DNA of 32,004 nt. Source: Acidobacteriota bacterium (GTDB lineage: Bacteria > Acidobacteriota > Holophagae > Thermotomaculales > Thermotomaculaceae). Positions 7,298 to 14,864 of this stretch are shown one piece after another. The stretch covers positions 1 to 32,004 of the forward strand of contig JALSOA010000084.1 in NCBI GenBank assembly GCA_026986725.1. The letters run 5' to 3'. The position numbers and the translations under genes are program-made. Below the pieces are notes generated by a model that ran no database searches, was not told where the DNA came from, and saw nothing but the letters and a program-made list of their open reading frames with translations. The stretch's first letter is position 1. Each line of letters starts with the position of its first letter.

Positions 7298-8167
7298 TTA
7301 AAACTGCATTGTTTCCATTGAGTGAAGCATATCCTTTTTTCTATTTTTAAGTTTTTCAAAGAAAGTGTAAGGGACTTCAGGCTGTCCCATCTTTACAAAC
7401 AGCTTGTTATCCCCGTGGAAGTCTGAACCCCCTGTCGGCACAAGGTTGAATCTGAATGCCAGTTCAAGGAGTTTTTTGCTTTCCTTTTCAGAGATTTCAG
7501 AGTGTATTACCTCTATTCCCTGAAGCCCGTGTTTTTTAAGAAGTATTATAAAGTCAATTAAATCATTTGTGTTCATTCCAATCTTTGTCGGGTGTGCAAG
7601 TACAGGTACAATACCGTTTTGAAACAGGAAAGAAACTGCCTCAGGGGTTGTGAGTTTCTCTTTCGGCACAAATGCAACACCGTTGTTTCCAATGTACTTT
7701 GAAAAAGCCTCGTTGGTGTCTTTTACAAACCCCTTTTTAACCATCAATGCCGCAAAGTGCGGCCTTCCTATAAGTTTTCCGTTTGCCTCTTTTTCAAGCT
7801 CTTCCCATTTCAATTCCATACCAAGTTCTTTAAGCCTTTCAATTAGTTTTATATTTCTAACCCTTCTTGCGTCCTGAAGGTATGCAAGTTTGTTCATTAC
7901 CTCTTTGTTTTCAGGCTCTATAAAATAGCCAAGTACATGTATTTCAGGGTATCCCTCAAAGAGGGAGCTTATCTCAATCCCTGCGATTGCTTCAATGCCC
8001 TTGTCTTTTGCTGTTTTTAAAAACTCTTCTGTTCCAGCCGCTGTGTCGTGGTCTGTCAATGCAATTGCCGATAATCCCTTTTCAATTGCCAGATTCACAA
8101 GTTCAGATGGGGTAAATGTCCCGTCTGATGCTGTTGAGTGCATGTGAAGATCTATCAATTTTCTCAT
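7298..8167 (-). CDS. PHP-domain phosphoesterase (RNase AM/YciV-like)
   Basis: 289 aa, close to the usual length of YciV/RnmA-type PHP proteins. Metal-binding motifs are intact: DLHMHSTASDGT (His8, His10, Asp15), ALTDHDT (39-41), GIEIS, GRPHFA, LAHPTK and GGSDFHGD. Relatives hydrolyse 3',5'-nucleoside bisphosphates or degrade short RNAs from the 5' end with divalent metals. The insertion between the metal sites (about 100-190) fits the AMP-phosphatase subfamily. It sits nine bases after the dehydrogenase gene and is presumably co-transcribed. The exact substrate cannot be read from sequence. Confidence 0.85.
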   Translation of the reverse strand: MRKLIDLHMHSTASDGTFTPSELVNLAIEKGLSAIALTDHDTAAGTEEFLKTAKDKGIEAIAGIEISSLFEGYPEIHVLGYFIEPENKEVMNKLAYLQDARRVRNIKLIERLKELGMELKWEELEKEANGKLIGRPHFAALMVKKGFVKDTNEAFSKYIGNNGVAFVPKEKLTTPEAVSFLFQNGIVPVLAHPTKIGMNTNDLIDFIILLKKHGLQGIEVIHSEISEKESKKLLELAFRFNLVPTGGSDFHGDNKLFVKMGQPEVPYTFFEKLKNRKKDMLHSMETMQF

Positions 8168-8176
8168 AAAATCCCC

Positions 8177-9481
8177 TTAAAGTTTGAATATGTTTTCCTT
8201 CTTTATTCCGTCAAATGCGTTTCTTGTGTCAAGAATTGCTTTTGCATTATCCGCTATTTCCTGTTTGTTAAAGGCAGAGTGGTCTGTAACAAGAATGATA
8301 AGGTCAAAAAGAGATATGTTTTCAGGCTTTAACTCAACGGAAGTGTACATCTCCCCCTCAAAGTACAGTTTTGAGTGAAAGGGGTCTGAATAGTTCACTA
8401 TTGCGTCAAACTGGTTTAAAAGGTTTATAATATTGAATGCCGGAGACTCCCTTAAATCGCTCACATCCTTTTTGTAGGTTACCCCTAATATCAAAATCTT
8501 TGAGTTTTTTAAAGGCTTGCCGTATCTGTTCAAAACCCTTACTGCTTTGTCAACCACAAACCTTGGCATATTTGCATTTATGTCGGATGCAAGTTCAATA
8601 AACCTGTTGTAAAAGCCAACCGTTTTACCCTTCCATAAAAGGTATTCAGGGTCAAGTGGTATGCAATGCCCCCCGATGCCCGGGCCAGGGTAAAACGGCA
8701 TAAAGCCGTATGGTTTGGTTGATGCTGCCTTTATAACATTCCATATATTTATCCCCATTCTGTCGCACATCAAAGTCAATTCGTTTACAAGTGCAATGTT
8801 TACTGCCCTGAAGGTGTTTTCAAGCAGTTTTGCCATTTCAGCCTCTTCAAGTGTTTCAACAGGCACTATTTTTTCTATGATTTTTGAGTAAAGACCTGAT
8901 GCAACTTTTAGGCAGTTTTCACTGTACCCCCCTAAAATCTTGGGGGTGTTTTCAATAGAATAGTTCCTGTTTCCAGGGTCAACCCTTTCAGGTGAAAAAG
9001 CAACAAAAACCTCTTCTCCTGCCCTGATGCCCCTTTTTTCAAGCTCCTCGACAATAAATTCCCTCGTTGTTCCTGGATATGTTGTTGATTCAAGCACAAT
9101 TAAAAATGGCTTTTGATTTATGTTTGCAAGGGTGTTGTCAACTGCATGCTTTACATAGGATAGGTCAGGGTTTTTTGATTTTGAAAGCGGGGTTGGCACC
9201 GTAATGCTTACGGCATCAAGCTTTGAAATAACTTTATACGATGTTGAAACCTTAAACTTCCCATCATCTATGTGTTTTTTTACATCGTCAGATGACACAT
9301 CCTGAACATAGGATATACCGTCGTTGAGCATTTCAACCTTTACATCGCTTATATCTATGCCGTACACGGTGTACCCTTTGTTAAGAAAAGCCATTGCAAG
9401 GGGAAGACCAACATAACCAAGCCCTATAACCCCGATTTTGAGGGTTTTGTTTTCTATCTGTTCTAAAAATTTCTCAATCAT
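8177..9481 (-). CDS. UDP-N-acetyl-sugar 6-dehydrogenase (WbpA/WecC-type)
   Basis: 434 aa from ATG 9481. GGAG lies six bases upstream, and this start overlaps the preceding stop by eight bases. A longer in-frame start at 9508 is less likely. The Rossmann motif GLGYVG is at 20-25. PTPLSKSKNPDLSYV, ESTTYPGTTR and FSPERVDPG follow, and the catalytic cysteine is in GIGGHCIPLDP near residue 272. These are typical of NAD-dependent enzymes that oxidise C6 of UDP-GlcNAc or UDP-ManNAc to the uronic acid. This feeds surface polysaccharide synthesis and fits with the glycosyltransferase upstream in the same operon. GlcNAc versus ManNAc specificity is not resolvable here. Confidence 0.9.
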   Translation of the reverse strand: MIEKFLEQIENKTLKIGVIGLGYVGLPLAMAFLNKGYTVYGIDISDVKVEMLNDGISYVQDVSSDDVKKHIDDGKFKVSTSYKVISKLDAVSITVPTPLSKSKNPDLSYVKHAVDNTLANINQKPFLIVLESTTYPGTTREFIVEELEKRGIRAGEEVFVAFSPERVDPGNRNYSIENTPKILGGYSENCLKVASGLYSKIIEKIVPVETLEEAEMAKLLENTFRAVNIALVNELTLMCDRMGINIWNVIKAASTKPYGFMPFYPGPGIGGHCIPLDPEYLLWKGKTVGFYNRFIELASDINANMPRFVVDKAVRVLNRYGKPLKNSKILILGVTYKKDVSDLRESPAFNIINLLNQFDAIVNYSDPFHSKLYFEGEMYTSVELKPENISLFDLIILVTDHSAFNKQEIADNAKAILDTRNAFDGIKKENIFKL

Positions 9482-10076
9482 TCTTTTCTCCGAAAAGTGC
9501 AAACTCAATATCTTTTCTTTCCCTGAACCTGTCTATTATAACCTGCAAATGATAAGGCAGGCAATTTTTTTCATTTTCAAGCATGTGATAGAATTCTTCC
9601 TTTGTAATAAAATCCTCTTCTCTTTTCAAAAAGGAGGAGACAAGATCGCTCCATTTGTTGAGGAGGAATGTGGCAGGGGTTAAAATAATGGATAGAAACT
9701 TTATTGACCGGATAATGGCAAGAGAAATAGGGGTTGCAAACCTTGAATATATTGTTTTTGGAATAATCTCTCCAAACAACATAATAACAGGTATTATGAA
9801 AAATACCCCTAACTCTTTGAATTCAGGGTAATGTTTTAATACAAATAAAGTGCCGAAGAATGATGCTGTTGCTGCTGAAAGGTTTGTTCCTATAAGGCAG
9901 ACTGTTAGAAATTTAATGGGGTTTTGTTTAAATTTTAAAACCTCTTCTGCTTTTTTGTCTCCGCTCTGTGCAAGAAGTAAAAGTTTGCTGTTATCCGAGG
10001 AGACTATTGCTATCTCGCTTCCTGAAAAAAAGCCCTCCGATAGAATTGCCAGAATAAAGGTTATAATCTCACCCAT
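9474..10076 (-). CDS. CNNM (DUF21) membrane protein lacking CBS domains
   Basis: 200 aa from ATG 10076, with an eight-base overlap with the upstream CNNM gene. A TTG at 10088 is the alternative start. The N-terminal helix carries the CNNM signature SEGFFSGSEIAIVSSD, and LIGTNLSAATASFF and LFGEIIPKTIYSRFATP follow, as in CorB/CorC-type proteins linked to magnesium or cobalt transport. It ends about 30 residues after an EEDFITKEEFYHML segment with no CBS pair and no CorC_HlyC domain, which most family members have. It is directly paired with a longer CNNM gene, so the two may form a heteromer. Family sure; transport role by analogy. Confidence 0.85.
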   Translation of the reverse strand: MGEIITFILAILSEGFFSGSEIAIVSSDNSKLLLLAQSGDKKAEEVLKFKQNPIKFLTVCLIGTNLSAATASFFGTLFVLKHYPEFKELGVFFIIPVIMLFGEIIPKTIYSRFATPISLAIIRSIKFLSIILTPATFLLNKWSDLVSSFLKREEDFITKEEFYHMLENEKNCLPYHLQVIIDRFRERKDIEFALFGEKND

Positions 10077-11073
10077 TTTTCTTTTCAACCTTCATTTTTG
10101 ATATAAAATTGTTTTTAACTTCAAGCACTGTAAAAACAAATTGATTGTCAGATACACTTTCCCCCTTTTCTGGCAACCTTCCGAAAAGATTGAAAACATA
10201 TCCGTTTATGGTTTTAAACATATTCTGATTTAGCCTTGTGTCAAAGTGGTATTCAAAGAGAGAGACTGGCATTTCCCCGCTTACAACATTTTCTTCGTAA
10301 ACATACTCTTTTAACTCTGTAAAGGTAAAGTATTCCATTAGGTTTTCTTTTGTAATAACCCCTGAAACACCACCCGATTCATCTATTGTGAGAATGTTTG
10401 TATTCTCTTTTTGCATAATCTCAATTGCCCTTGAAAGGGGTAATATCTCCGGTAAAGGGTGACCCTGCAAAACACTCCTGTTTTTAATTCTGTTTACAGG
10501 GGTTGCAGCGAAAAGGCAGGGGGTTGTTGTTGCTTTAAAGATGTTTTCATAGAAAAAAGCCTCTGTATCGTTTATTGCTTTTTCCTTTCTTGCAATATGG
10601 ATAACATTTAAAAAAAGTATCTTTTCATTGTTGTTGTTTTTGAAAAACCTTTTGAATGGAATAAGGATGGTGGATAGGGGAAAGATTATAAATATGGATT
10701 TTTTCAAAAAAGCAACAGGCTTTTTCAATGCGATCATTTTGGGAGTGACCTCTCCCCCTAAAAGCAGTATTGTTGTGGCAAAGAGTATAAACAAAACTGA
10801 TATAACAGGGTTATGCTCAGGGAAAAGACTGAATTTTAATCTTGCAAAAAGTGAGGATGTAAGGATATTAACCGTTTCATTTCCTATCAAAATTGTTGCA
10901 AGAACAAGGCTTTTGTATTCTGACAGAACAACTATCATTCTGGAAGAAAGGCTTTTTTCTTCCTGTAATTTCAACAACTTCCACGGTGTCAGGGAAAAGA
11001 ATGCAGGCTCTGTCCCTGAAAAAAGAAATGAAAAAGAAAGAAGAATTATTATTTTAATTGCAAAAAGTTCCAT
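10069..11073 (-). CDS. CNNM/CorC-type membrane protein with CBS and CorC_HlyC-like regions
   Basis: 334 aa. The CNNM membrane domain spans residues 1 to about 145: FSGTEPAFFSLTPWKL, LIGNETVNILTSSLF, and GGEVTPKMIALKKPVAF. A CBS-like region follows (PLSRAIEIMQKENTNILTIDESGGVSGVITKENLMEYF), then a C-terminal stretch (FKTINGYVFNLFGRLPEKGES) matching the transporter-associated CorC_HlyC domain. The region around 150-200 is short and looks like an eroded first CBS motif. Relatives mediate Mg2+ or Co2+ movement or tolerance. The start ATG has no obvious SD, 35 bases after the HD-domain gene. Compare the shorter sister gene next to it. Confidence 0.85.
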   Translation of the reverse strand: MELFAIKIIILLSFSFLFSGTEPAFFSLTPWKLLKLQEEKSLSSRMIVVLSEYKSLVLATILIGNETVNILTSSLFARLKFSLFPEHNPVISVLFILFATTILLLGGEVTPKMIALKKPVAFLKKSIFIIFPLSTILIPFKRFFKNNNNEKILFLNVIHIARKEKAINDTEAFFYENIFKATTTPCLFAATPVNRIKNRSVLQGHPLPEILPLSRAIEIMQKENTNILTIDESGGVSGVITKENLMEYFTFTELKEYVYEENVVSGEMPVSLFEYHFDTRLNQNMFKTINGYVFNLFGRLPEKGESVSDNQFVFTVLEVKNNFISKMKVEKKNG

Positions 11074-11108
11074 AGAAAGATTCTATCACAGGGCTCTTTT
11101 ATTCTCCA

Positions 11109-11639
11109 TCAATGAAGCGGCTCAAAGTTTGCAAAGTCAGCCTTGTTTACAATAATTGCCTCTGTAATCCTCTTGCCATGGTCTCCTTCTTTTGAATGCA
11201 CGGCTATCATGTGCAGAACCTCGTCAGGAAGCCCGATCTTTCCTGCAAGAATTGCCCCTGAAAAGGGATGGCGCAGGAGTTTTCCGTTTTCGCTTTTAAC
11301 AAACTTTCCGTTTTCCCTTTTGTATTCAAGAAGTTTTCCCACATCGTGAAGAAATGCCCCTGAAATAAGGAGATCCATATTTATTGGCATTTTCTCTCCG
11401 TAAACCTCGCTCATTGCCTTTGCCATTGCAATTGATGTTTTCAAAACCCCTTTTATATGGTCAACCATCTTTACAGGGCAGTCTGGAATAAGAAGGGTGA
11501 AGGGCATCTCGTATAGGTCTTTTATCTCCCATCCCCCCAATCTCATAGCCTCTTCAAAGCATCTGTAAGTTTTCTCCCTTAAATCTCCATCCTTTATATC
11601 TTCAAGTTCAGGAAACAGATTTTTCAATTCCTCTCTCAT
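11109..11639 (-). CDS. HD-domain phosphohydrolase
   Basis: 176 aa. HD superfamily residues are visible: His near 60 (VDHIKGVL), the HD pair in AFLHDVGKLLEY near 98-99, a downstream His (LRHPFSGAILAG), IAVHSKEGD, and a late Asp (NKADFANF). This order fits a single metal-dependent HD hydrolase such as those acting on nucleotides or cyclic nucleotides. There is no sensor domain and no membrane segment. The SD GGGGG precedes the ATG. It is 15 bases downstream of the citryl-CoA lyase-like gene in the same operon. Substrate unknown. Confidence 0.8.
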   Translation of the reverse strand: MREELKNLFPELEDIKDGDLREKTYRCFEEAMRLGGWEIKDLYEMPFTLLIPDCPVKMVDHIKGVLKTSIAMAKAMSEVYGEKMPINMDLLISGAFLHDVGKLLEYKRENGKFVKSENGKLLRHPFSGAILAGKIGLPDEVLHMIAVHSKEGDHGKRITEAIIVNKADFANFEPLH

Positions 11640-11654
11640 TTCAACCCCCTTGAT

Positions 11655-12434
11655 TTATTTTTCATGTCTGTCGGTTGGGCCTGTGTATTCGTGGTCTGTC
11701 GGGTGGATCTTTCTCATTGGTTTCATCTTTGTTTGCTCTTCGTATATGTGGGCAACAAGACCGGGTATTCTTGCCATTATGAAGAAGGCATTTGCAAGTT
11801 GGGGAGGAAAATCCATTTCACAAAGCAATCCTGCAATTGCACCGTCAACATTGATTGGCAGGTGTTTTCCAAGTGTTTTTTCCATTGCAATTTCCGTTAG
11901 TTTTAATATTTTTATGTAATCTCCTGCAATCCCTGCATTTTCAGCCTCTTCAAGGAGTTTCTTTGTTCTCGGATCGTTGGTGTGCACCCTGTGTCCAAAG
12001 CCGAATATCTTTTCCTTTTTCTCCCTTTTTGTTTTAACAGTTTTTTCAACAGCCTCTTCAATGCTTATGTTTTCTTTTTCCGATATTTTTTTAACCTCTT
12101 TAAGGTAAAGCATGCAGTTTTCAATAGCCCCGCCATGGTATTTGTTTATTGCAAGTATTCCCGCTGCAATGCATGCATTTAGCGGCGCACCTGTTGATGC
12201 AACAGTCCTTGCGGCAAGGGTTGAAGGCGGTGTTGCCCCGTGGTCAACTGAGGATACAAGCATTGTTTCCATCAACTTCGCCGTTTTTTCGTCCGGCAGT
12301 TCCCCTTTTATTGCAAGATAAACAACGGCAGGGTAGGAGTATTTTCCCATTAAGTAATCTATGGGATACCCTCTCAATTGAATCTTGTTTGGCTCAATCT
12401 TTGTAATCTCTGTTTCCCAGTGTAATTCACTCAT
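11655..12434 (-). CDS. Stand-alone citryl-CoA lyase / short citrate synthase-like enzyme
   Basis: 259 aa, about two-thirds the length of normal citrate synthase but matching the ~30-kDa citryl-CoA lyase (Ccl) class, which is also the C-terminal module of ATP-citrate lyase. The three catalytic positions are present: His65 (SSVDHGATPPS), His148 (FGFGHRVHTNDPR) and Asp197 (INVDGAIAG). Family chemistry interconverts citryl-CoA with acetyl-CoA and oxaloacetate, or makes citrate by condensation. No citryl-CoA synthetase (ccsAB) or ATP-citrate lyase subunit is in the window, so direction is unclear. SD is good, and the start overlaps the glycosyltransferase stop by eight bases. The domain is certain; lyase versus synthase is not. 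Confidence 0.8.
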   Translation of the reverse strand: MSELHWETEITKIEPNKIQLRGYPIDYLMGKYSYPAVVYLAIKGELPDEKTAKLMETMLVSSVDHGATPPSTLAARTVASTGAPLNACIAAGILAINKYHGGAIENCMLYLKEVKKISEKENISIEEAVEKTVKTKREKKEKIFGFGHRVHTNDPRTKKLLEEAENAGIAGDYIKILKLTEIAMEKTLGKHLPINVDGAIAGLLCEMDFPPQLANAFFIMARIPGLVAHIYEEQTKMKPMRKIHPTDHEYTGPTDRHEK

Positions 12435-13194
12435 CTTTTCCCCCTTTTTTATTTAATTCGTAAAGTTTTGCATACTTTAAAAATGTGTAATTTGTTTCTA
12501 TCTTTGCAAGTATAAACCCTTCCATTCCTTTTAAAAACTTTAAGTCAAGTATGTACTTTTTTAAAAATGTGAAGAATATTTTTAAGTTTAATCCCATTAG
12601 CCCTATCTTTTTCCCTTTTTCAAACCTGTCTTTTGCCATAAGGTAGGCGTAGTTGTTGAGTTTTTCAACTGCAAAATCAATTGTAGGGTAGGGGTAATGG
12701 TCAATAAATGCTTTAATTCTTTTTACTTTCCCGTTTATTTTAATGTTTTCGTGAACCCTTCCGCCAATCCATTTTCCATAGTCTTTATGGTAAAGCCTTA
12801 TCTTTTTTTCGCAGGTAAATCTGTTGTTTTTAAATTTTTCCCCCATAAATATAAGGTTTCTGAAAAATTCAAAGCCTTTTATTTCACTGTCAAGCCCGTT
12901 TTGTTTGAGTTTTTTTATTTCTTTTACAAGTTTGTCGGAAAGCCTTTCGTCTGCATCAAGCACAAGTAGCCAGTCATTGGATACAACACTGTGGCAGAAG
13001 TTTCTCTGCTCAACATAGCCTTTCCATTTGTTAAATACGAATTTGGCACCTGCTTTTTTTGCCAGTTCTTCTGTTTTGTCGGTGCTTCCTGAATCAACAA
13101 CAACAACCTCGTCGCAAACTGAAAAAAGGTTTTTCACTGCTTCAAATATGTGCTTTTCTTCATTTCTTGTTATTATTACGCCGCTTATCTTCAT
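12427..13194 (-). CDS. Family 2 glycosyltransferase (WaaE/KdtX-like)
   Basis: 255 aa GT-A fold glycosyltransferase: ISGVIITRNEEKHI at the N-terminus, VVVDSGSTDKT, the metal-binding LDADE near 79-83, and the WaaE-like GGRVHE motif with HYPYPT further on. Relatives add a glucose or similar sugar to the inner core heptose of lipopolysaccharide on the cytoplasmic face, which supports an outer membrane in this organism. There is no SD before ATG, which lies two bases after the stop of the upstream exported-protein gene, so initiation probably depends on translational coupling. It overlaps the next gene by eight bases. Confidence 0.85.
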   Translation of the reverse strand: MKISGVIITRNEEKHIFEAVKNLFSVCDEVVVVDSGSTDKTEELAKKAGAKFVFNKWKGYVEQRNFCHSVVSNDWLLVLDADERLSDKLVKEIKKLKQNGLDSEIKGFEFFRNLIFMGEKFKNNRFTCEKKIRLYHKDYGKWIGGRVHENIKINGKVKRIKAFIDHYPYPTIDFAVEKLNNYAYLMAKDRFEKGKKIGLMGLNLKIFFTFLKKYILDLKFLKGMEGFILAKIETNYTFLKYAKLYELNKKGGKDE

Positions 13195-13196
13195 AA

Positions 13197-14231
13197 TTAA
13201 AACTTCAATGTTTTAATGTTTATCCCCGCCTGCTGCATTCTTAACAGTGTCCCGGCAACATTGCTTAGTATGAGAAGTTTTAAATTCTCCCTTCCCATAG
13301 CCTGGGCATCAACAGGGGGAAGGAATGTAAATTCGCTTTTGTCAACATCTGGCTTAAAGTTAAAGTTTGCGGAAAAGTTGTAGGATTGGTTCAATGCGTT
13401 GCTGAAACTCAATTGAATGTAACTTAAAATCTGGTTGTTGTAGCCTATTGATGCGTCCCCTCTCCCTGAAACATTTGCGGCAGTGCCTTCAACATACATT
13501 GATGCAGGCTGTTTTTGATTTCCGTAGAAAAAGGTTATTGTTGAGTCAATGTTTTGCTCGTCGTTTGAGTATTCAATTCGCAAAGGGAGAAAGTCTTTCT
13601 TTCTTATGAAGAAAACAACCTTTCCCCTTTTGTAGAATGTTAGCAAGTCTTTTAGTTTGATGACATTTGACCTTTTGTTTCTCCTTGTGCCTTCCTTTTT
13701 TGGAGGGGTGAATGCGGTTATCTTGTAGCAGTTGTCTCCCCCCAAAACAACATTGTTTATTATCTGAAAGTTCCATCTTCCCGATTCAAAGTTTTCTTTT
13801 ATAAGGTTAACCTTTTTTACAAAGTAAGATTTAAAGTTGTTAAGGTTTGAGGTGTTTGAATCTGAAATGGAGTATGCGTTGAAGTCTTCGGAATATGTTA
13901 TTGTTTTGGTGGGAGTTACACAGTAAACAACATTTCCGAAATCACCCTGCATGTTAAATTTGCATACCCCTGATGGCTGCAAAACACCACTGAAACTGAA
14001 TGAGAATGAAAGGTCTCCCTGAACATACTTTAATCTTCTTGAAACGCTTGAATAAGGCACTGTTATTGACATATCCCCTGACAGTTCAAGGGATTTGAAC
14101 TTTGAATATTGTCTGGGGAACCAGTTTGCTTTTATGCTGTTAAACATCTTATCTAATATTCTCTGCGGCGTTTCAGCCTTTGCAATAAACGGTGTAAAAA
14201 ACAAAAGTAAGAATAATATGGTTTTTTTCAT
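13197..14231 (-). CDS. Exported LolA-like protein, first gene of the leftward operon
   Basis: 344 aa with a clean signal peptide (MKKTILFLLLFFTPFIAKA, cleavage about after residue 19). The mature part is beta-rich with repeated short strands and segments such as LKSLELSGDMSITV-type openings, FKSYFVKKVNLIKE and FFIRKKDFLPLRIEYSND. The last of these recalls the folded core of LolA/LolB-like lipoprotein or lipid carriers. It has no lipobox and no membrane anchor, so it is probably periplasmic. SD GAGGTGA lies four bases before ATG. It is first in the operon with the LPS-type glycosyltransferase. The LolA-like assignment is tentative. Confidence 0.6.
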   Translation of the reverse strand: MKKTILFLLLFFTPFIAKAETPQRILDKMFNSIKANWFPRQYSKFKSLELSGDMSITVPYSSVSRRLKYVQGDLSFSFSFSGVLQPSGVCKFNMQGDFGNVVYCVTPTKTITYSEDFNAYSISDSNTSNLNNFKSYFVKKVNLIKENFESGRWNFQIINNVVLGGDNCYKITAFTPPKKEGTRRNKRSNVIKLKDLLTFYKRGKVVFFIRKKDFLPLRIEYSNDEQNIDSTITFFYGNQKQPASMYVEGTAANVSGRGDASIGYNNQILSYIQLSFSNALNQSYNFSANFNFKPDVDKSEFTFLPPVDAQAMGRENLKLLILSNVAGTLLRMQQAGINIKTLKF

Positions 14232-14248
14232 AAAATCACCTCAAAGGG

Positions 14249-14257
14249 ATTATAGCA
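14249..14257 (-). promoter_or_regulatory. Extended -10 promoter for the nine-gene leftward operon
   Basis: On the minus strand TG-C-TATAAT is a perfect extended -10 element. No good -35 is seen, since that position falls within the terminator hairpin of the upstream operon. The resulting leader would be very short, with SD GAGGTGA just after the start point. Confidence 0.55.
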
Positions 14258-14258
14258 T

Positions 14259-14288
14259 AAAAAAGGGAAACGATTTGCCGTTTCCCTT
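14259..14288 (-). terminator. Strong rho-independent terminator of the 2-oxoacid oxidoreductase operon
   Basis: AAGGGAAACG and CGTTTCCCTT form a perfect 10-bp stem with a 6-base loop. On the minus strand it is followed by six T residues in total, right after the gamma-subunit gene. It lies immediately upstream of the next promoter. Confidence 0.9.
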
Positions 14289-14316
14289 GATGTTTAATTG
14301 ATGTTTTCAATATTTT

Positions 14317-14850
14317 TCAAATGAGAGACATTCCCTTTTCAAGCGCTTCAATGTTCAATGGAATAAGTTTGTGGTGCCTTTCGGGCAACACCTTTTTTAA
14401 TGCCTCTTTTACCGTTTCTTTTTTTACAATGTTTTTCTTTTTTAAATAAGCACCTAAGAGAACCATTCCCATAACCTGCATATTTCCCAATTCTTTTGCG
14501 GTTTTTGAAGCATCTATCCCGATTATTTCGATATCATTTCTTGAAGGCTCAACATTTATGTTTGTTTTGTCGTAAATTAGAACCCCTTTTTCTTTTACCC
14601 TGCTTTCAAACTTGTCGTAGGACGGCCTGTTTAAAATTATTGCTGTATCAAATGTTGCAAGAATGGGAGATGATATTGGCTGGTCCGAAACAGAGACAAT
14701 GCAGTTTGCTGTTCCTCCTCTCATCTCAGGGCCATAAGACGGCATCCAGCAAACCTCTTTGCCTTCAAGCATACCAGAGTATGCAACTATCTGTCCAAGG
14801 GATAAAACACCCTGTCCGCCAAACCCTGCAAAAACCATTTCTTCTGTCAT
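14317..14850 (-). CDS. 2-oxoacid:ferredoxin oxidoreductase gamma subunit
   Basis: 177 aa, typical for a separate gamma subunit. Signatures: the opening FAGFGGQGVLSLGQIVAYSG (glycine-rich loop), MPSYGPEMRGGTANCIVSVS, and NRPSYDKFE. The gamma domain helps bind coenzyme A and assemble the complex that decarboxylates 2-oxoacids to acyl-CoA with ferredoxin reduction, or the reverse. AAGGAG precedes the ATG, 14 bases after the beta-subunit gene. It is last in the ferredoxin-alpha-beta-gamma order, and a strong terminator follows. Confidence 0.92.
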   Translation of the reverse strand: MTEEMVFAGFGGQGVLSLGQIVAYSGMLEGKEVCWMPSYGPEMRGGTANCIVSVSDQPISSPILATFDTAIILNRPSYDKFESRVKEKGVLIYDKTNINVEPSRNDIEIIGIDASKTAKELGNMQVMGMVLLGAYLKKKNIVKKETVKEALKKVLPERHHKLIPLNIEALEKGMSLI

Positions 14851-14864
14851 ATTAACTCCTTACC

